The notes: generated by a model not told the origin, from the letters alone. Positions 1-10,592 are shown, numbered from the stretch's first letter. The stretch: 31,839 nt of DNA from CAYUYV01 sp050331455 (GCA_050331455.1 JBHJGV010000051.1:1-31839); one strand, 5' to 3'. Made by a program: numbers and translations.

Positions 1-773
1 GGGCTCTCATTGTCCCCGCCGCATGGCTGTTCTCCCGGCGGCGGACCCCGGCGGCGCGCCGCCGGGGTTTCGGTCACTTGGGCGTTCTGCCCGGCGGGGT
101 CTATGCCGCCCTGCTCTACGGCGCAGCGGCATCCCTTCTCATCCTGCAACCGGATATCGGGCAGACCATTCTCCTCACGGCTGCCTGGAGTACGGTCTTT
201 TTCATCGCCGGGATCCCCATCCTTCTGGCTGGTGTGTTGGGGGCGGGATCCATCGGCGCCCTCATCGCCGGCTATTTCCATGTGCCCCATGTCAAGGCCC
301 GCATCGATGCGTTCCTCAATCCGGGTGCCAACGATACACACCAGGTCGATAAGGCCATGGATGCTTTCCGGAATGGCGGCCTGTTCGGCATGGGACCCGG
401 GGAGGGGCAGATCAAGCATCAGATCCCGGACGCCCACACGGATTTCGTCTTCGCCGTGGCGGCGGAGGAATACGGCATTCTCCTGTGCCTGATCATCGTG
501 GCCCTGTTCGCCTTTCTGGTGGCCCGGTGTCTTGCCCGCGCGCTGGGCACGCCGGACCGGTTCGTTCAGCTCGCGGTCGCGGGTCTCGCGGTTCTGATCG
601 GCCTCCAGGCCGCCATCAATATGGGCGTGACCATCCAACTTTTGCCCGCAAAGGGCATGACGCTGCCCTTGATTTCCTCTGGCGGATCGTCCCTGCTGGC
701 CACGGCATTGACGTGCGGCATGATCCTCGCGCTGACCCGCGGCCGGGCCAGCCCCCGCCATCTGGGCCTCTAA
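1..773 (+). CDS. ftsW: FtsW, lipid II polymerase of the division septum (5' truncated)
   Basis: The frame is open from the first base (first full codon at base 3), so the N-terminal part of this roughly 370-400-residue SEDS-family protein lies outside the window. What remains covers the later membrane helices. Visible family signatures are the LQPDIGQT segment and the C-terminal stretch AINMGVTIQLLPAKGMTLP followed by a Ser-Gly-Gly-Ser motif, both typical of FtsW/RodA. FtsW is an inner-membrane glycosyltransferase that polymerises lipid II together with the class B penicillin-binding protein FtsI. FtsW rather than RodA is chosen because murG follows directly, the usual order in the division and cell wall cluster. 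The gap to murG is 79 bp with no visible terminator, which suggests one transcript. The N-terminal side reads cleanly despite lying at the contig edge. Confidence 0.93.
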   Translation, partial: ALIVPAAWLFSRRRTPAARRRGFGHLGVLPGGVYAALLYGAAASLLILQPDIGQTILLTAAWSTVFFIAGIPILLAGVLGAGSIGALIAGYFHVPHVKARIDAFLNPGANDTHQVDKAMDAFRNGGLFGMGPGEGQIKHQIPDAHTDFVFAVAAEEYGILLCLIIVALFAFLVARCLARALGTPDRFVQLAVAGLAVLIGLQAAINMGVTIQLLPAKGMTLPLISSGGSSLLATALTCGMILALTRGRASPRHLGL

Positions 774-852
774 GGCCGCCGGACACACCGGCGGCCCGGG
801 CCCGAAACCGACACGGCGACCAAGGCCGCAAGACCGCGGAGGGCAACCACCG

Positions 853-2076
853 ATGGCCAGACCGGGCACCATTTCTTCCGCCGGCGACGCCGAGGCCGGC
901 CTCGACCGCTCCGTTTCTGCCGCCGTATCCTTGGGCGGCGGCACGGTCGTGCTCGCCGCCGGCGGAACGGCCGGGCATCTCTTTCCGGCCCAGGCCTTGG
1001 CCGAAGCCCTGAAAGCCAAAGGGGCCCGCATCGTCCTGATCACGGACAAACGGGGGCAGACCTATGCCCGGGATTTCCCGGCCGATCAGACTGTCCTCGT
1101 CGATGCGGCCACCTTTGCCGGACGCGGCCTCCTGGGGAAGGTGGGGGCGATCCTGTCCATCCTGGTGGGGATCACCAGCGCCTGGCGGCGCCTCGGCGCG
1201 TTGAGGCCCGCGATCGTTATCGGCTTCGGGGGGTATCCGTCCCTGCCGGCCATGGTCGGCGCCCTGGTGCGCGGTGTACCGACCATCATCCACGAACAGA
1301 ATGTGTTGCTGGGCCGGGTCAACCGGTTGATCGGCGGGCGGGTGACGGCGGTGGCCAGCGCCTTTGACGGGCTGGAGGGTGGCGGAGCTGAGGTTGCGAA
1401 CCGGGTCGTGGTCACGGGCAATCCGGTCCGCGAGAGGGTGGCCGCCCGGCGCCAGGACCCCTACCGAGCGCCGGCGGAGGACGGGCCCATCCGTCTCGTC
1501 GTGTTCGGCGGCAGCCAGGGGGCCCGGGTCATGGGCACCGTGGTTCCGGCCGCCCTCGCCATGCTGCCCGATCGTTTGCGCGCCCGCCTGCGCGTCACCC
1601 AGCAGTGCCGCGAAGAAGACCAGGCCCGGGTGGCCGAGACCTATCGCGACGCGGGGATCGAGGCGGATCTGTCGACCTTCATCCTGGATATGGACCAGCG
1701 CCTGTCTTCGGCCCATCTGGTCATCGCCCGGGCGGGCGCCTCCACGATCACTGAACTCGCCGTGGTCGGACGGCCGGGCCTCCTGGTGCCGCTGCCCGGG
1801 GCCATGGATGACCACCAGACTGTCAATGCCCAGCTTCTGGAGCAGGCCGGCGCCGCCTGGCGCATTCAGGAACCGGATTTCACGCCGTCCGCCCTCGCCG
1901 CACAGCTGACGGATCTGTTCGACACACCGGACACGCTGGCCGGGGCGGCGGAGCGGGCCCGGGGGCTTGGCCGCCACGATGCCACGGACCGCCTCGTTGC
2001 CCTTGTCACCCGTCTGGCGCGCCTTCCCCGCCGGGCGCCCCTCGCCGCCTCCGCAAGCCCGCGGGGCGCCGAGTGA
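853..2076 (+). CDS. murG: MurG, undecaprenyl-PP-MurNAc-pentapeptide GlcNAc transferase
   Basis: This enzyme transfers GlcNAc from UDP-GlcNAc to lipid I on the cytoplasmic face of the inner membrane, giving lipid II. The N-terminal GT-B domain carries the MurG glycine loop GGTAGHLFPA at residues 37-46. The C-terminal domain carries the donor-binding stretch RAGASTITELAVVGRP followed by the LVPLPGAMDDHQ segment, both typical of the family. At 407 residues it is longer than the usual 355-370. The extra length is about 28 residues before the first beta strand plus an Ala/Pro/Arg-rich tail. The ATG at 853 is preceded by GGAGGG around 838-843, which supports this start despite the long N-terminus. 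It sits between ftsW and murC as in other proteobacterial clusters. Confidence 0.95.
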   Translation: MARPGTISSAGDAEAGLDRSVSAAVSLGGGTVVLAAGGTAGHLFPAQALAEALKAKGARIVLITDKRGQTYARDFPADQTVLVDAATFAGRGLLGKVGAILSILVGITSAWRRLGALRPAIVIGFGGYPSLPAMVGALVRGVPTIIHEQNVLLGRVNRLIGGRVTAVASAFDGLEGGGAEVANRVVVTGNPVRERVAARRQDPYRAPAEDGPIRLVVFGGSQGARVMGTVVPAALAMLPDRLRARLRVTQQCREEDQARVAETYRDAGIEADLSTFILDMDQRLSSAHLVIARAGASTITELAVVGRPGLLVPLPGAMDDHQTVNAQLLEQAGAAWRIQEPDFTPSALAAQLTDLFDTPDTLAGAAERARGLGRHDATDRLVALVTRLARLPRRAPLAASASPRGAE

Positions 2077-2113
2077 CCGTTCAAGCCCCCAGCAGCTGCC
2101 TTAGGACGTTTCC

Positions 2114-3540
<1,427 letters not shown>

Positions 3541-3544
<4 letters not shown>

Positions 3545-4452
3545 CGGCCATGGGCGCGTTGACGGATCACCTGCCCCCGGTGCGCGGGCGCCTTATCGAA
3601 GGCCAGGCGCTCGGCGCAGTCACCTGGTTCCGGGTCGGCGGCCCCGCGGATGTCCTGTTCATGCCGGCCGATCCCGACGATCTCGCCGCCTTCCTCGCCG
3701 CCCTGCCGCAGACCGTGCCTGTCACGGTCATCGGGGTGGGCTCCAATCTCCTGGTCCGGGACGGCGGAATTGACGGGGTTGTAATCCGGCTCGGGGCGCC
3801 GTTCGCGGCCATCGAGGGCGCGGGCCGGTCGCGCCTGCGCGTCGGGGCTGGCGCCCTAGACGGGGCCGTGGCCCGGGCGGCCCGAGACCGGAGCCTCGGC
3901 GGCCTTGAATTCCTGTCGGGCATTCCCGGCAGCATCGGCGGGGCGCTGCGCATGAATGCGGGGGCTTATGGCCGGGAGACCAAAGACATCCTGGTGGAGG
4001 CGGTGGCCCTTGACCGCGCCGGCCGGCGCCACGTCATTCCGTGTGCAGATATGGGATTTGCCTATCGCCAGTCGGACGCGGGCGATGCTTTCGTTTTCAT
4101 CGAGGCGCTGGTTGAGGGTGTCTCCGACTCCCCGGAGGCCATTGAGGCCCGCATGGCCGAAATTGCCGAGTCCCGGGCGGCGACTCAGCCCATAAAGAGC
4201 AGAACGGGCGGAAGCACGTTCAAGAATCCCGAGGGGGAGAAAGCCTGGAAGCTGATCGATGCGGCAGGGTGCCGGGGCCTGACCCGGGGGGATGCACAGG
4301 TCTCCGCTCTCCATTGCAATTTCCTCATTAACCGGGGCGCGGCCACCGCGGCCGATCTTGAAGGTCTCGGTGAGGAGGTGCGCCACCGGGTGGCGAAAAC
4401 CAGTGGCATTACGCTCGCCTGGGAAATCAAGCGTCTGGGGCGTACCCCCTAA
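3541..4452 (+). CDS. murB: MurB, UDP-N-acetylenolpyruvoylglucosamine reductase
   Basis: MurB is a FAD enzyme that uses NADPH to reduce enolpyruvyl-UDP-GlcNAc to UDP-MurNAc in the cytosol. The FAD-binding region shows GVGSNLLVRDGGIDGVVIRLG and later GIPGSIGGALRMNAGAYG. The Tyr-Arg pair of the active site appears as AYRQSD near residue 174, and the catalytic serine motif as GGSTFKNP near residue 223. Length is 303 residues from the GTG at 3541, which overlaps the murC stop as GTGA. An ATG at 3550 is the alternative, three codons later; neither has a clear Shine-Dalgarno sequence. I prefer the GTG because of the 4-bp overlap. The open frame further upstream lies inside murC and is not part of the protein. 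Confidence 0.94.
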
Positions 4453-4485
4453 TCCACCCTGCTATCACCACCCGCGAGGCGCCCC

Positions 4486-5436
4486 ATGGCTGAACCCAAG
4501 CCCCTCCATGTCGCCGTTCTGAAGGGCGGCCGGTCTCCGGAACGCGAGGTCAGCCTGGTATCGGGCGCGGCCTATGCCGAGGCCTGCCGAGCCCTGGGTT
4601 ACCGGGTCACGCAGATCGATCCGGGCCCGGATCTCGCCCGGCAGCTTCTGGACCTGAAGCCCGATGTGGTGCTGAACGGCCTGCACGGACAATGGGGCGA
4701 GGACGGCTGTGTGCAGGGCCTTCTGGAATTGCTCGACCTGCCCTACACCCATTCCGGTGTTCTGGCGTCTGCGCTGGCCATGGACAAGGAGCGGGCCAAG
4801 CACGTCTTTCGCCCGGCCGGCATTCCGGTGGCCGATAGTCTGGTGGCGGACCGCGCGGAGGCCGCGACGCGGCATCTGATGGAACCACCCTATGTCATCA
4901 AGCCCGTCAATCAGGGCTCCAGCGTCGGTGTGTTCGTCATTCGCCCCGGCGACAACCGTCCGCCCCAGGAGTTGAGCGATCCGACCTGGGCCCTTGGCGA
5001 TGAGGTGATGGTCGAAGCCTTCGTGCCGGGACGGGAATTGACCGTGGCCGTCATGGGCGACCGGGCTCTGGGGGTAACGGAAATTCTGCCCACCACCAAT
5101 AAGTTCTATGATTACGAGGCAAAATACGCCGCCGGCGGATCGCGCCATGTGGTGCCTGCGCCTATCAGTGCCGGCGCGCGCGAACGGGTGCTGGCCTATG
5201 CCCTTGCCGCCCACGGGGCGCTAGGCTGCCGCGGCGTGACCCGGGCCGACTTCCGCTATGACGAGGCTGATACGAGCGGTCCGGACGGCGCCCTCGGCCG
5301 GCTCATTTTGCTGGAAGTTAACACTCAGCCCGGCATGACACCCACATCGCTTGTTCCTGAACAGGCTCTGGCCTGCGGCCTGTCCTTCGACGAGGTCGTG
5401 CGCTGGATCGTGGAGGATGCCTCATGCCCTCGATAA
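4486..5436 (+). CDS. ddl: D-alanine--D-alanine ligase
   Basis: This cytosolic ATP-grasp enzyme joins two D-alanines for the end of the peptidoglycan stem peptide, the substrate of MurF. The N-terminal part has the family signature KGGRSPEREVSLVSG, followed by LNGLHGQWGEDG. The central lobe has YVIKPVNQGSSVGVF, and the metal-binding end has LLEVNTQPGMTPTSL, with the Glu and Asn magnesium ligands near residues 277 and 279. At 316 residues it is the normal DdlB length. GAGG lies about 7 bases before the ATG, 33 bp after murB. Its last 13 bp overlap the start of ftsQ, so the two are probably translated in a coupled way. Confidence 0.95.
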   Translation: MAEPKPLHVAVLKGGRSPEREVSLVSGAAYAEACRALGYRVTQIDPGPDLARQLLDLKPDVVLNGLHGQWGEDGCVQGLLELLDLPYTHSGVLASALAMDKERAKHVFRPAGIPVADSLVADRAEAATRHLMEPPYVIKPVNQGSSVGVFVIRPGDNRPPQELSDPTWALGDEVMVEAFVPGRELTVAVMGDRALGVTEILPTTNKFYDYEAKYAAGGSRHVVPAPISAGARERVLAYALAAHGALGCRGVTRADFRYDEADTSGPDGALGRLILLEVNTQPGMTPTSLVPEQALACGLSFDEVVRWIVEDASCPR

Positions 5437-6629
5437 GCCGGCGCCGGCGCGGCCGATCGGATACGAGACGAAAGGAACCGCCCCTGGCAGGCGGTCGTCA
5501 GGTCCGCCGGGTGCTGACGGCGCCCAACCGGCAAGCCATCCGCGAAGCGCTCCATGCCGAAGCCCGCAAAGGCGGGCGGGGCAAAGGTCGGCAGGGCGCG
5601 CGCGCCAAAAATGCACGGCGGCCGGCCTGGCCGATGCCGGGTCTGGGCGCTGTCACCGGGTTGTGGCGGCGGGCGAACGGCGGTGGGCGCGGCGCCTGTG
5701 CGTCGAAAGAGGCCGCGAAGGAGCGCCGGGCCCCGCCTAATCCCCGTATGCAGCGGGTCCAGCGACGGCTGCACCGGTTGCGCCGGTCCATGGACCGCTT
5801 CCAGCCGCTGATCCTGTTTCTGATCCTCTCACTGATCACTCTGGGTGCCTATGGCATGTGGGTTACGGGCGCGGCGGAACGCAGTCTCGCCGCCATGGCC
5901 GCCGCCGCCGATCGGGCGGTCGCCGCGGCGGGCTTGCGGGTGCGCACGGTCACGGTTGCCGGCGCCGGCGCGGTGCCGGATGCGGACATTCGGGCCGTGC
6001 TCGGGGTTGAGCCGGGTGTGCCCATGCTCAACATCGACGCCGAGGCGGCGCGCGCGCGGCTCGAAGCCATGCCCGCCGTGCGCAGCGCGACGGTCATGCG
6101 CCTGCTGCCGGACCGGGTGCATGTGGAAATCGTGGAACGATCAGCCTTCGCGCTGTGGCAGTATCAGGGCCGGTTTGCTGTCATCGCCCGGGACGGAACC
6201 GTTCTCAATACGGTGAACGACCGGATCCCCGAAAGCCTGTCCCATCTGCCGCGGGTCGTGGGGGAGGGAGCGGATCGCCAGGCCGGCGCCCTGCTCGACC
6301 TTTTGGAGGCGGCGCCGGGGCTTGCCGCGCGGCTGAAGGCCGCGAGCCGGGTCGGCGATCGCCGGTGGAATCTGCTGCTCGACAATGGGATCGAGATCCG
6401 CCTCCCGGCCGAAGACGCCTCCCGGGCCATCAACGACATTGTCGCGCTTGATCGGGAGCACAGGCTGCTGGCGCGCCGGATCGCCTTCATCGATCTGCGC
6501 GATCCGGATGTTCTGGTCATCCGGCCCGTCGAGGGCAGTGAAGCCGAAAGCTTGGGTGCGGATGATCTCGACCCGGCGGACTTTAATGCCGGCACTGTCC
6601 GGGGCCGGCGGGTCGGGACGGACACCTGA
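5424..6629 (+). CDS. ftsQ: FtsQ, divisome POTRA protein with an unusually long cytoplasmic N-terminus
   Basis: FtsQ is a single-pass inner-membrane protein that links the cytoplasmic Z-ring to the periplasmic septal enzymes through FtsB and FtsL. A hydrophobic segment at residues 127-148 is the only membrane helix. A POTRA domain follows (about 172-245, including VRTVTVAGAGAVPDADI and MPAVRSATV), then the FtsQ beta domain with RDGTVL and FIDLRDPDVLVIRP. The start at 5424 is supported by GGAGG at 5412-5416 and lies inside the end of ddl. The 126 residues before the membrane helix are very rich in Arg, Lys, Gly and Ala and look disordered. E. coli FtsQ has about 25 residues there, although alphaproteobacterial FtsQ is often longer. 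Later Met codons at residues 71 and 109 lack comparable ribosome-binding support. Confidence 0.92.
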   Translation: MPSISRRRRGRSDTRRKEPPLAGGRQVRRVLTAPNRQAIREALHAEARKGGRGKGRQGARAKNARRPAWPMPGLGAVTGLWRRANGGGRGACASKEAAKERRAPPNPRMQRVQRRLHRLRRSMDRFQPLILFLILSLITLGAYGMWVTGAAERSLAAMAAAADRAVAAAGLRVRTVTVAGAGAVPDADIRAVLGVEPGVPMLNIDAEAARARLEAMPAVRSATVMRLLPDRVHVEIVERSAFALWQYQGRFAVIARDGTVLNTVNDRIPESLSHLPRVVGEGADRQAGALLDLLEAAPGLAARLKAASRVGDRRWNLLLDNGIEIRLPAEDASRAINDIVALDREHRLLARRIAFIDLRDPDVLVIRPVEGSEAESLGADDLDPADFNAGTVRGRRVGTDT

Positions 6630-6648
6630 AGGCACCCGTCCCGGCGAG

Positions 6649-6677
6649 GAGGCCGTGCCAGGCACCGGCCCGGCCTC
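6649..6677. terminator. Hairpin between convergent ftsQ and thiolase genes
   Basis: A perfect 7-bp stem, GAGGCCG at 6649-6655 and CGGCCTC at 6671-6677, lies in the 62-bp gap between the ends of two convergent genes. There is no run of T on either side, so it is not a classic intrinsic terminator. Its position makes a shared two-way transcription end plausible. Confidence 0.35.
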
Positions 6678-6691
6678 GTTCAGGGTGCGGA

Positions 6692-7927
6692 TTAGACCCG
6701 TTCGATGATGATGGCCGGGGCCATGCCGCCGGCGGCGCACATGGTCACGAGGCCGCGCTGGAGATCCCGGCGCTCCAGCTCATCCAGCATGGTGCCGATC
6801 AGGATCGAGCCCGTGGCGCCGATGGGATGGCCGAGGGCCATGGCACCGCCATTCACATTGACCTTGTCGCGGTCGAGATTGAGGTGACGGATGAACCGCT
6901 CGGCGACGACGGCGAAGGCTTCGTTGATCTCGAACAGGTCGATATCCTTGAGGGTGAGGCCCGCCTTTTCGAGGACCTTGCGGGCGGCGGGCACCGGCGC
7001 GTTCAGCATGAGCGTCGGGTCGTCACCCATATTCGCCATGGCGATAACCTTGGCCCGGGGCTTCAGGCCATGGGCCTTGACATAGTCCGGCGAGGCGAGC
7101 AGCACCGCAGCCGAGCCGTCCACCACGCCCGAAGAATTGCCGGCGGTGTGGATATGGGTGATGTCGAGATCCGGATATTTCGCGAGGACGAGCTTGCGGT
7201 AGGTCAAGCCGTCGTCATTGAGCGGAAAGTCCGCCATCTGCTCGAAAGACGGTTTGAGCGATGACAGGGCCTCCAGCGTCGTCTGCGGCCGGGGGAACTC
7301 CTCCCGGTCGAGGGCGAGCCGGCCGTCCTCGTGATAGACGGGCACCAGGGACTTGTCGAAATGGCCGTTCTCGATGGCGTGCTTGGCCCGCTGCTGGCTG
7401 ATGTAAGCGAGCTGGTCCGCGGCATAGCGGGAGATGCCTTCGATGGTGGCGATGGCATCGGCTGCGACGCCCTGTTGGGTCTGGGGGTGGGCGGCGCGCA
7501 GGCGCAGATTGCCGTTGTCCATCATGGGCGGCTGGCCGCTTGAATGCTGGCCGTGCAGGGACATCATCTCGGTGCCACCGGCCACCACCAGGTTTTCCAT
7601 GCCGGACATGATGGCCTGGGCTGCGAAATTCACGGTGGTGATGCCGGACCCGCAGAACCGGTCAAGGGTGACGCCGGACGACTTGACCGAATAGCCCGCA
7701 TCGAGCGCGGACATCCGTCCCAGGTCGCCGCCTTGGGTGCCGCGCTGGGAGGAGGTGCCCCAGATCACGTCGTCGACTTGTTCCGTGTCGATCCCATTGC
7801 GCTCGGCGAGGGCCTTGAGCACGGCGGCCCCGAGCTGCTGGGGGTGAATTTCCGTCAGCGCGCCCTTTCCGGGCTTGCCGACCCCGCGCGGCGTGCGGCA
7901 GGCGTCGATGATGAATGCGTCCGGCAT
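6692..7927 (-). CDS. Acetyl-CoA C-acyltransferase (thiolase)
   Basis: Thiolase-superfamily enzyme of 411 residues. The three catalytic residues are visible: nucleophile Cys92 in DRFCGSG, His367 in GHPIGATGS, and Cys397 in MCAAGGMAP. The family either condenses two acetyl-CoA to acetoacetyl-CoA (AtoB/PhaA type, toward polyhydroxyalkanoate or isoprenoids) or cleaves 3-ketoacyl-CoA in beta-oxidation (FadA type). Sequence alone does not settle which. The start chosen is the ATG giving MPDAFIIDACRTPRG, preceded by an excellent GGGAGG about 8 bases upstream. The frame is open 47 codons further back, but that stretch is Pro/Arg-rich and does not look like protein. No beta-oxidation or PHA synthase partner is adjacent. 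A phasin gene elsewhere in the window makes a storage-polymer role possible. Confidence 0.93.
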   Translation of the reverse strand: MPDAFIIDACRTPRGVGKPGKGALTEIHPQQLGAAVLKALAERNGIDTEQVDDVIWGTSSQRGTQGGDLGRMSALDAGYSVKSSGVTLDRFCGSGITTVNFAAQAIMSGMENLVVAGGTEMMSLHGQHSSGQPPMMDNGNLRLRAAHPQTQQGVAADAIATIEGISRYAADQLAYISQQRAKHAIENGHFDKSLVPVYHEDGRLALDREEFPRPQTTLEALSSLKPSFEQMADFPLNDDGLTYRKLVLAKYPDLDITHIHTAGNSSGVVDGSAAVLLASPDYVKAHGLKPRAKVIAMANMGDDPTLMLNAPVPAARKVLEKAGLTLKDIDLFEINEAFAVVAERFIRHLNLDRDKVNVNGGAMALGHPIGATGSILIGTMLDELERRDLQRGLVTMCAAGGMAPAIIIERV

Positions 7928-8076
7928 GGATGTATCCTCCCTGATCCTCGGTCCGGGCGGCCTCGGAATGCCCCCGGGCCGCCCGCCAGCGCTAGTCTGG
8001 AACCGGCGGAACGAAATGCCAAGGGGTGCGGCCGTGGCAGGCGGGGCGCGCCATGTGCCGAACGGCACGCGTGGGG

Positions 8077-8097
8077 GCTCCCCGGCTGTCCGGGAGC
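8077..8097 (-). terminator. Strong GC hairpin just after the serine hydrolase gene
   Basis: GCTCCCCGG at 8077-8085 pairs with CCGGGAGC at 8090-8097 around a 4-base loop, with one bulged C. It begins 4 bases beyond the serine hydrolase stop. A second small hairpin, GTGCC/GGCAC, lies at 8055-8068. Neither is followed by a T run, so termination is a guess from position. The rest of the 174-bp gap holds only the thiolase ribosome-binding site. Confidence 0.35.
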
Positions 8098-8101
8098 GGC
8101 C

Positions 8102-9346
8102 TCAAAGGGCCTCGAACGCTTCCATGAAGGCGTAGAATTCGAATTCACGCCGGCGCATCCAGGCTTCGGGCCAGGCGCTGGTCAGGGCCGCGACCACACC
8201 CTTGGCCGGGTTCACATAGACGAATTGTCCGTAGACGCCTTGGGCCGTGAAGGCCTTGTCTGGCCCGGGCAGGCTCCACCATTGGTATCCATAGCCCAGG
8301 GGATAGACCCCTTCGGGATCGAGGGCGCCATGGGCCACCTGGGCGCTCTGGGGCTGGGTTGCCTCGGCGACCCATCCTTCGGGCAGCAGACGCTCGCCCT
8401 CCCACATACCGTCCTGAGCCATCAGAAGGCCGAACCGGGCATAATCCCGCAGGCTGATATTCAAGCAGCAGCCGGTCATCTCCATGGCGTCACCGCCCCG
8501 CTGGTCCACGAGCCATTGGGCGTCGTGCTCCGCGCCGAGCTTTTGCCAAAGTTCCCGGGACATGAAGTCAGAGACCGTCTGACCACTGACCGCCTGCACC
8601 AGCCAGCCGATGATCTGGGTTTCCCCCGTGGAATAGTTGAACCTCGTACCGGGCTCCTCCGCCTGCGGACGGGCTGCCATATAATCGTTGAGGCGCGTCT
8701 CATAGGTGATCATGCCGCCGGTGAACAGTTTGTTCACGTCGGAGTCCCCATCGCCATAGCGTTCATTGAACTTGATGCCCGACGACATCTGAAGGGCATG
8801 GCGGATGCTGACGGCGCCATAGGCCTTATCCTTCAGGGCGGGGATGTATTTCCCGAAGGGATCGTCGAGGCTGTCGATCAGACCCTTTTTGAGTGCGATG
8901 CCGACCAGCGTGCTGGTGAAGGATTTGGCCACGGACCAGGAGGTCAGTAAGGAGCCGGGCGTCGCGCCATGGGCGTAGCGTTCCGTGATCACCTGCCCGT
9001 CCTTCAGGACCAGGAGCCCCGTGGCCCGGGTGCGGACCATGAAATCCTCGACGGTATAATCCGCCCCTTCATAGGCGTATCGCACGTCCCGGCCCGGCGC
9101 CGCTTCCAGGGGCCGGATCGGACCGCCACGGGCCACCGTCCGGGACGGAAACAACGTCGTCATATTGCGCAAGGAACCGATCAGGGTGTTCGGCTCCAGC
9201 AGGGTTTCGAGGGTGCCGACGGGGGTTTCCATTCCCCCCGCTCCGCCGGCGGCGCCATATCCGTCGGCCTGGGCGCCGATCGGCATCAGGACCGTTGCGC
9301 CGAACACGGCGACGCAGGCGACAAGCTGTCTGCTGATCTGTTTCAC
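8102..9346 (-). CDS. Secreted serine hydrolase of the beta-lactamase/penicillin-binding fold
   Basis: This 414-residue protein has a Sec signal peptide (cleavage after about residue 27, at AQA-D) and should act in the periplasm. The class C/DD-peptidase-type nucleophile motif is Ser138-Val-Ala-Lys141 in SWSVAKSF. The second motif is Tyr238-Ser-Thr in the FNYSTGET segment, where Asn is more usual than Thr. The later part carries GYGYQWW, seen in many esterase-like members. Substrates in this broad family include beta-lactams, D-amino peptides, esters and nylon oligomers, so the substrate is open. The start is a GTG with GGAGG about 11 bases upstream. It follows the phosphodiesterase gene by 34 bp on the same strand, so the two are probably cotranscribed. 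Confidence 0.86.
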   Translation of the reverse strand: MKQISRQLVACVAVFGATVLMPIGAQADGYGAAGGAGGMETPVGTLETLLEPNTLIGSLRNMTTLFPSRTVARGGPIRPLEAAPGRDVRYAYEGADYTVEDFMVRTRATGLLVLKDGQVITERYAHGATPGSLLTSWSVAKSFTSTLVGIALKKGLIDSLDDPFGKYIPALKDKAYGAVSIRHALQMSSGIKFNERYGDGDSDVNKLFTGGMITYETRLNDYMAARPQAEEPGTRFNYSTGETQIIGWLVQAVSGQTVSDFMSRELWQKLGAEHDAQWLVDQRGGDAMEMTGCCLNISLRDYARFGLLMAQDGMWEGERLLPEGWVAEATQPQSAQVAHGALDPEGVYPLGYGYQWWSLPGPDKAFTAQGVYGQFVYVNPAKGVVAALTSAWPEAWMRRREFEFYAFMEAFEAL

Positions 9347-9380
9347 GGGTCTGTCCTCCCTCCCGTCTTGTATCGACGTC

Positions 9381-10394
9381 TTAGTTGTTGCTTTCGTCTG
9401 TGATTGCGCAGGCCTTCAAGGCCTCGGGCGTCGACCCGTTGACCTGGACCGCGGCATAGGCCTCGATGTGATGATCCGTCGCCAAAATATCGACGCCTTT
9501 CGCGGTCACCTCGGCGAAGAGGCCCGGATTGTCCTGCTCCACGACCTGGGTGTCGATGGTCCACAGGGCGCCGAAGGCCACCGAGTGCCCCTTGTCCCGC
9601 AGCGATTGCCAAAAGGCCGGACGCACCTTGCCCACACCCGTCCAGGCCACGACCCGGTCGAGGCGCACCCCGGCCTCGGCGAGGGCCTCAAGATCGGCTT
9701 CGGTTTCAACGCCCACGGACAGCATCAGCGTATCGTCGATCCGGTGGACGGCCGCCGCGCCCTTGACCGAATAGACGATCACGGCGGCATGGTCCTGAGC
9801 ATTTTCCTCCTGCACGACACGCACCACATCGGCGAGCTTCGTGCCCCGCTTCACGTCGAGTTGAAGCATGGCCTTGCCCCTGGCCCAGCGCAGGGCCTCG
9901 CGCAGGCTCGGCGGCGAAAACGCCGTGGCGGTGCCGTCCACATCCTCAAGGGAGAGCGCCTGGATATCGGCAAGGCTCGAGTCGGACACTTTGCCTTCGC
10001 CCGTGGTGGTCCGCTCCAACGTCGCGTCGTGCATGAGCACGAGCCGGTCGTCGCTGGTGGTGCGGATGTCAATTTCGAGCACCATTGGCGCCTGGGCCAG
10101 GGTGTGGGCCATGGTCTCGATGGCGTTTTCCGGATAGCCCGGCTCGACACCGCCCCGGTGACCGCTGATCAGCGTGGTTTTGCCGCGCATGCACTCGAAA
10201 AAGGCCGGCAGACCGCCCGGCGCAATCCCATAGGCCAGCGCCGGCGCCTCCGGTTCCACCGGCCGGGCCAGGGCCGGCGACAGGATCGAAGCGGCAGACA
10301 GAGCGGCGATCGCGGCCATGCCGAGCCGGACGCCGACGCGCGCACTCCAATCCGATCGGCCGTGTTCGAAAGAAAAAGGCTGTGTCCGTTTCAT
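9381..10394 (-). CDS. Secreted glycerophosphodiester phosphodiesterase
   Basis: The GDPD family hydrolyses deacylated phospholipids such as glycerophosphocholine to glycerol-3-phosphate and the free alcohol. The TIM-barrel residues are present: His79-Arg80 in SGHRGG, the PENA segment at 88-91, Glu107 and Asp109 in LEIDIR, and His122-Asp123 in LMHDAT. The C-terminal part ends with the VDILATDHH strand typical of the family. An N-terminal extension with a hydrophobic segment near 22-43 ending in ALA suggests a signal peptide with a long, charged n-region, so the enzyme is probably periplasmic. The start is an ATG with GAGAGGGG 6-13 bases upstream. It is likely the first gene of a two-gene unit with the serine hydrolase. 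Confidence 0.88.
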   Translation of the reverse strand: MKRTQPFSFEHGRSDWSARVGVRLGMAAIAALSAASILSPALARPVEPEAPALAYGIAPGGLPAFFECMRGKTTLISGHRGGVEPGYPENAIETMAHTLAQAPMVLEIDIRTTSDDRLVLMHDATLERTTTGEGKVSDSSLADIQALSLEDVDGTATAFSPPSLREALRWARGKAMLQLDVKRGTKLADVVRVVQEENAQDHAAVIVYSVKGAAAVHRIDDTLMLSVGVETEADLEALAEAGVRLDRVVAWTGVGKVRPAFWQSLRDKGHSVAFGALWTIDTQVVEQDNPGLFAEVTAKGVDILATDHHIEAYAAVQVNGSTPEALKACAITDESNN

Positions 10395-10592
10395 GACGTC
10401 CCCTCTCGCATTCCGTTGGACAAAAGAAGAACATATGCCCGCTGCTAAGGGAAGGCGCTGGTCCGGATTTTTTGCGCCGCCGATCAGAATGACGGGGACC
10501 GGGTGGACCTTTGGGAACGAAACCGACGTCCCACGGCCTGAAGCTCTAATCTGCGCAATGACCAGGAGATCAGTGCGCCTTCCACAAAGACC

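Noticed and set aside
616..1977. 453-residue open frame antisense to ftsW and murG
   Set aside because: Same antisense shadow effect; both genes on the plus strand are certain.
7544..8950. 468-residue open frame antisense to the thiolase and serine hydrolase
   Set aside because: It spans two well-supported genes on the opposite strand and shows no domain or start signal.
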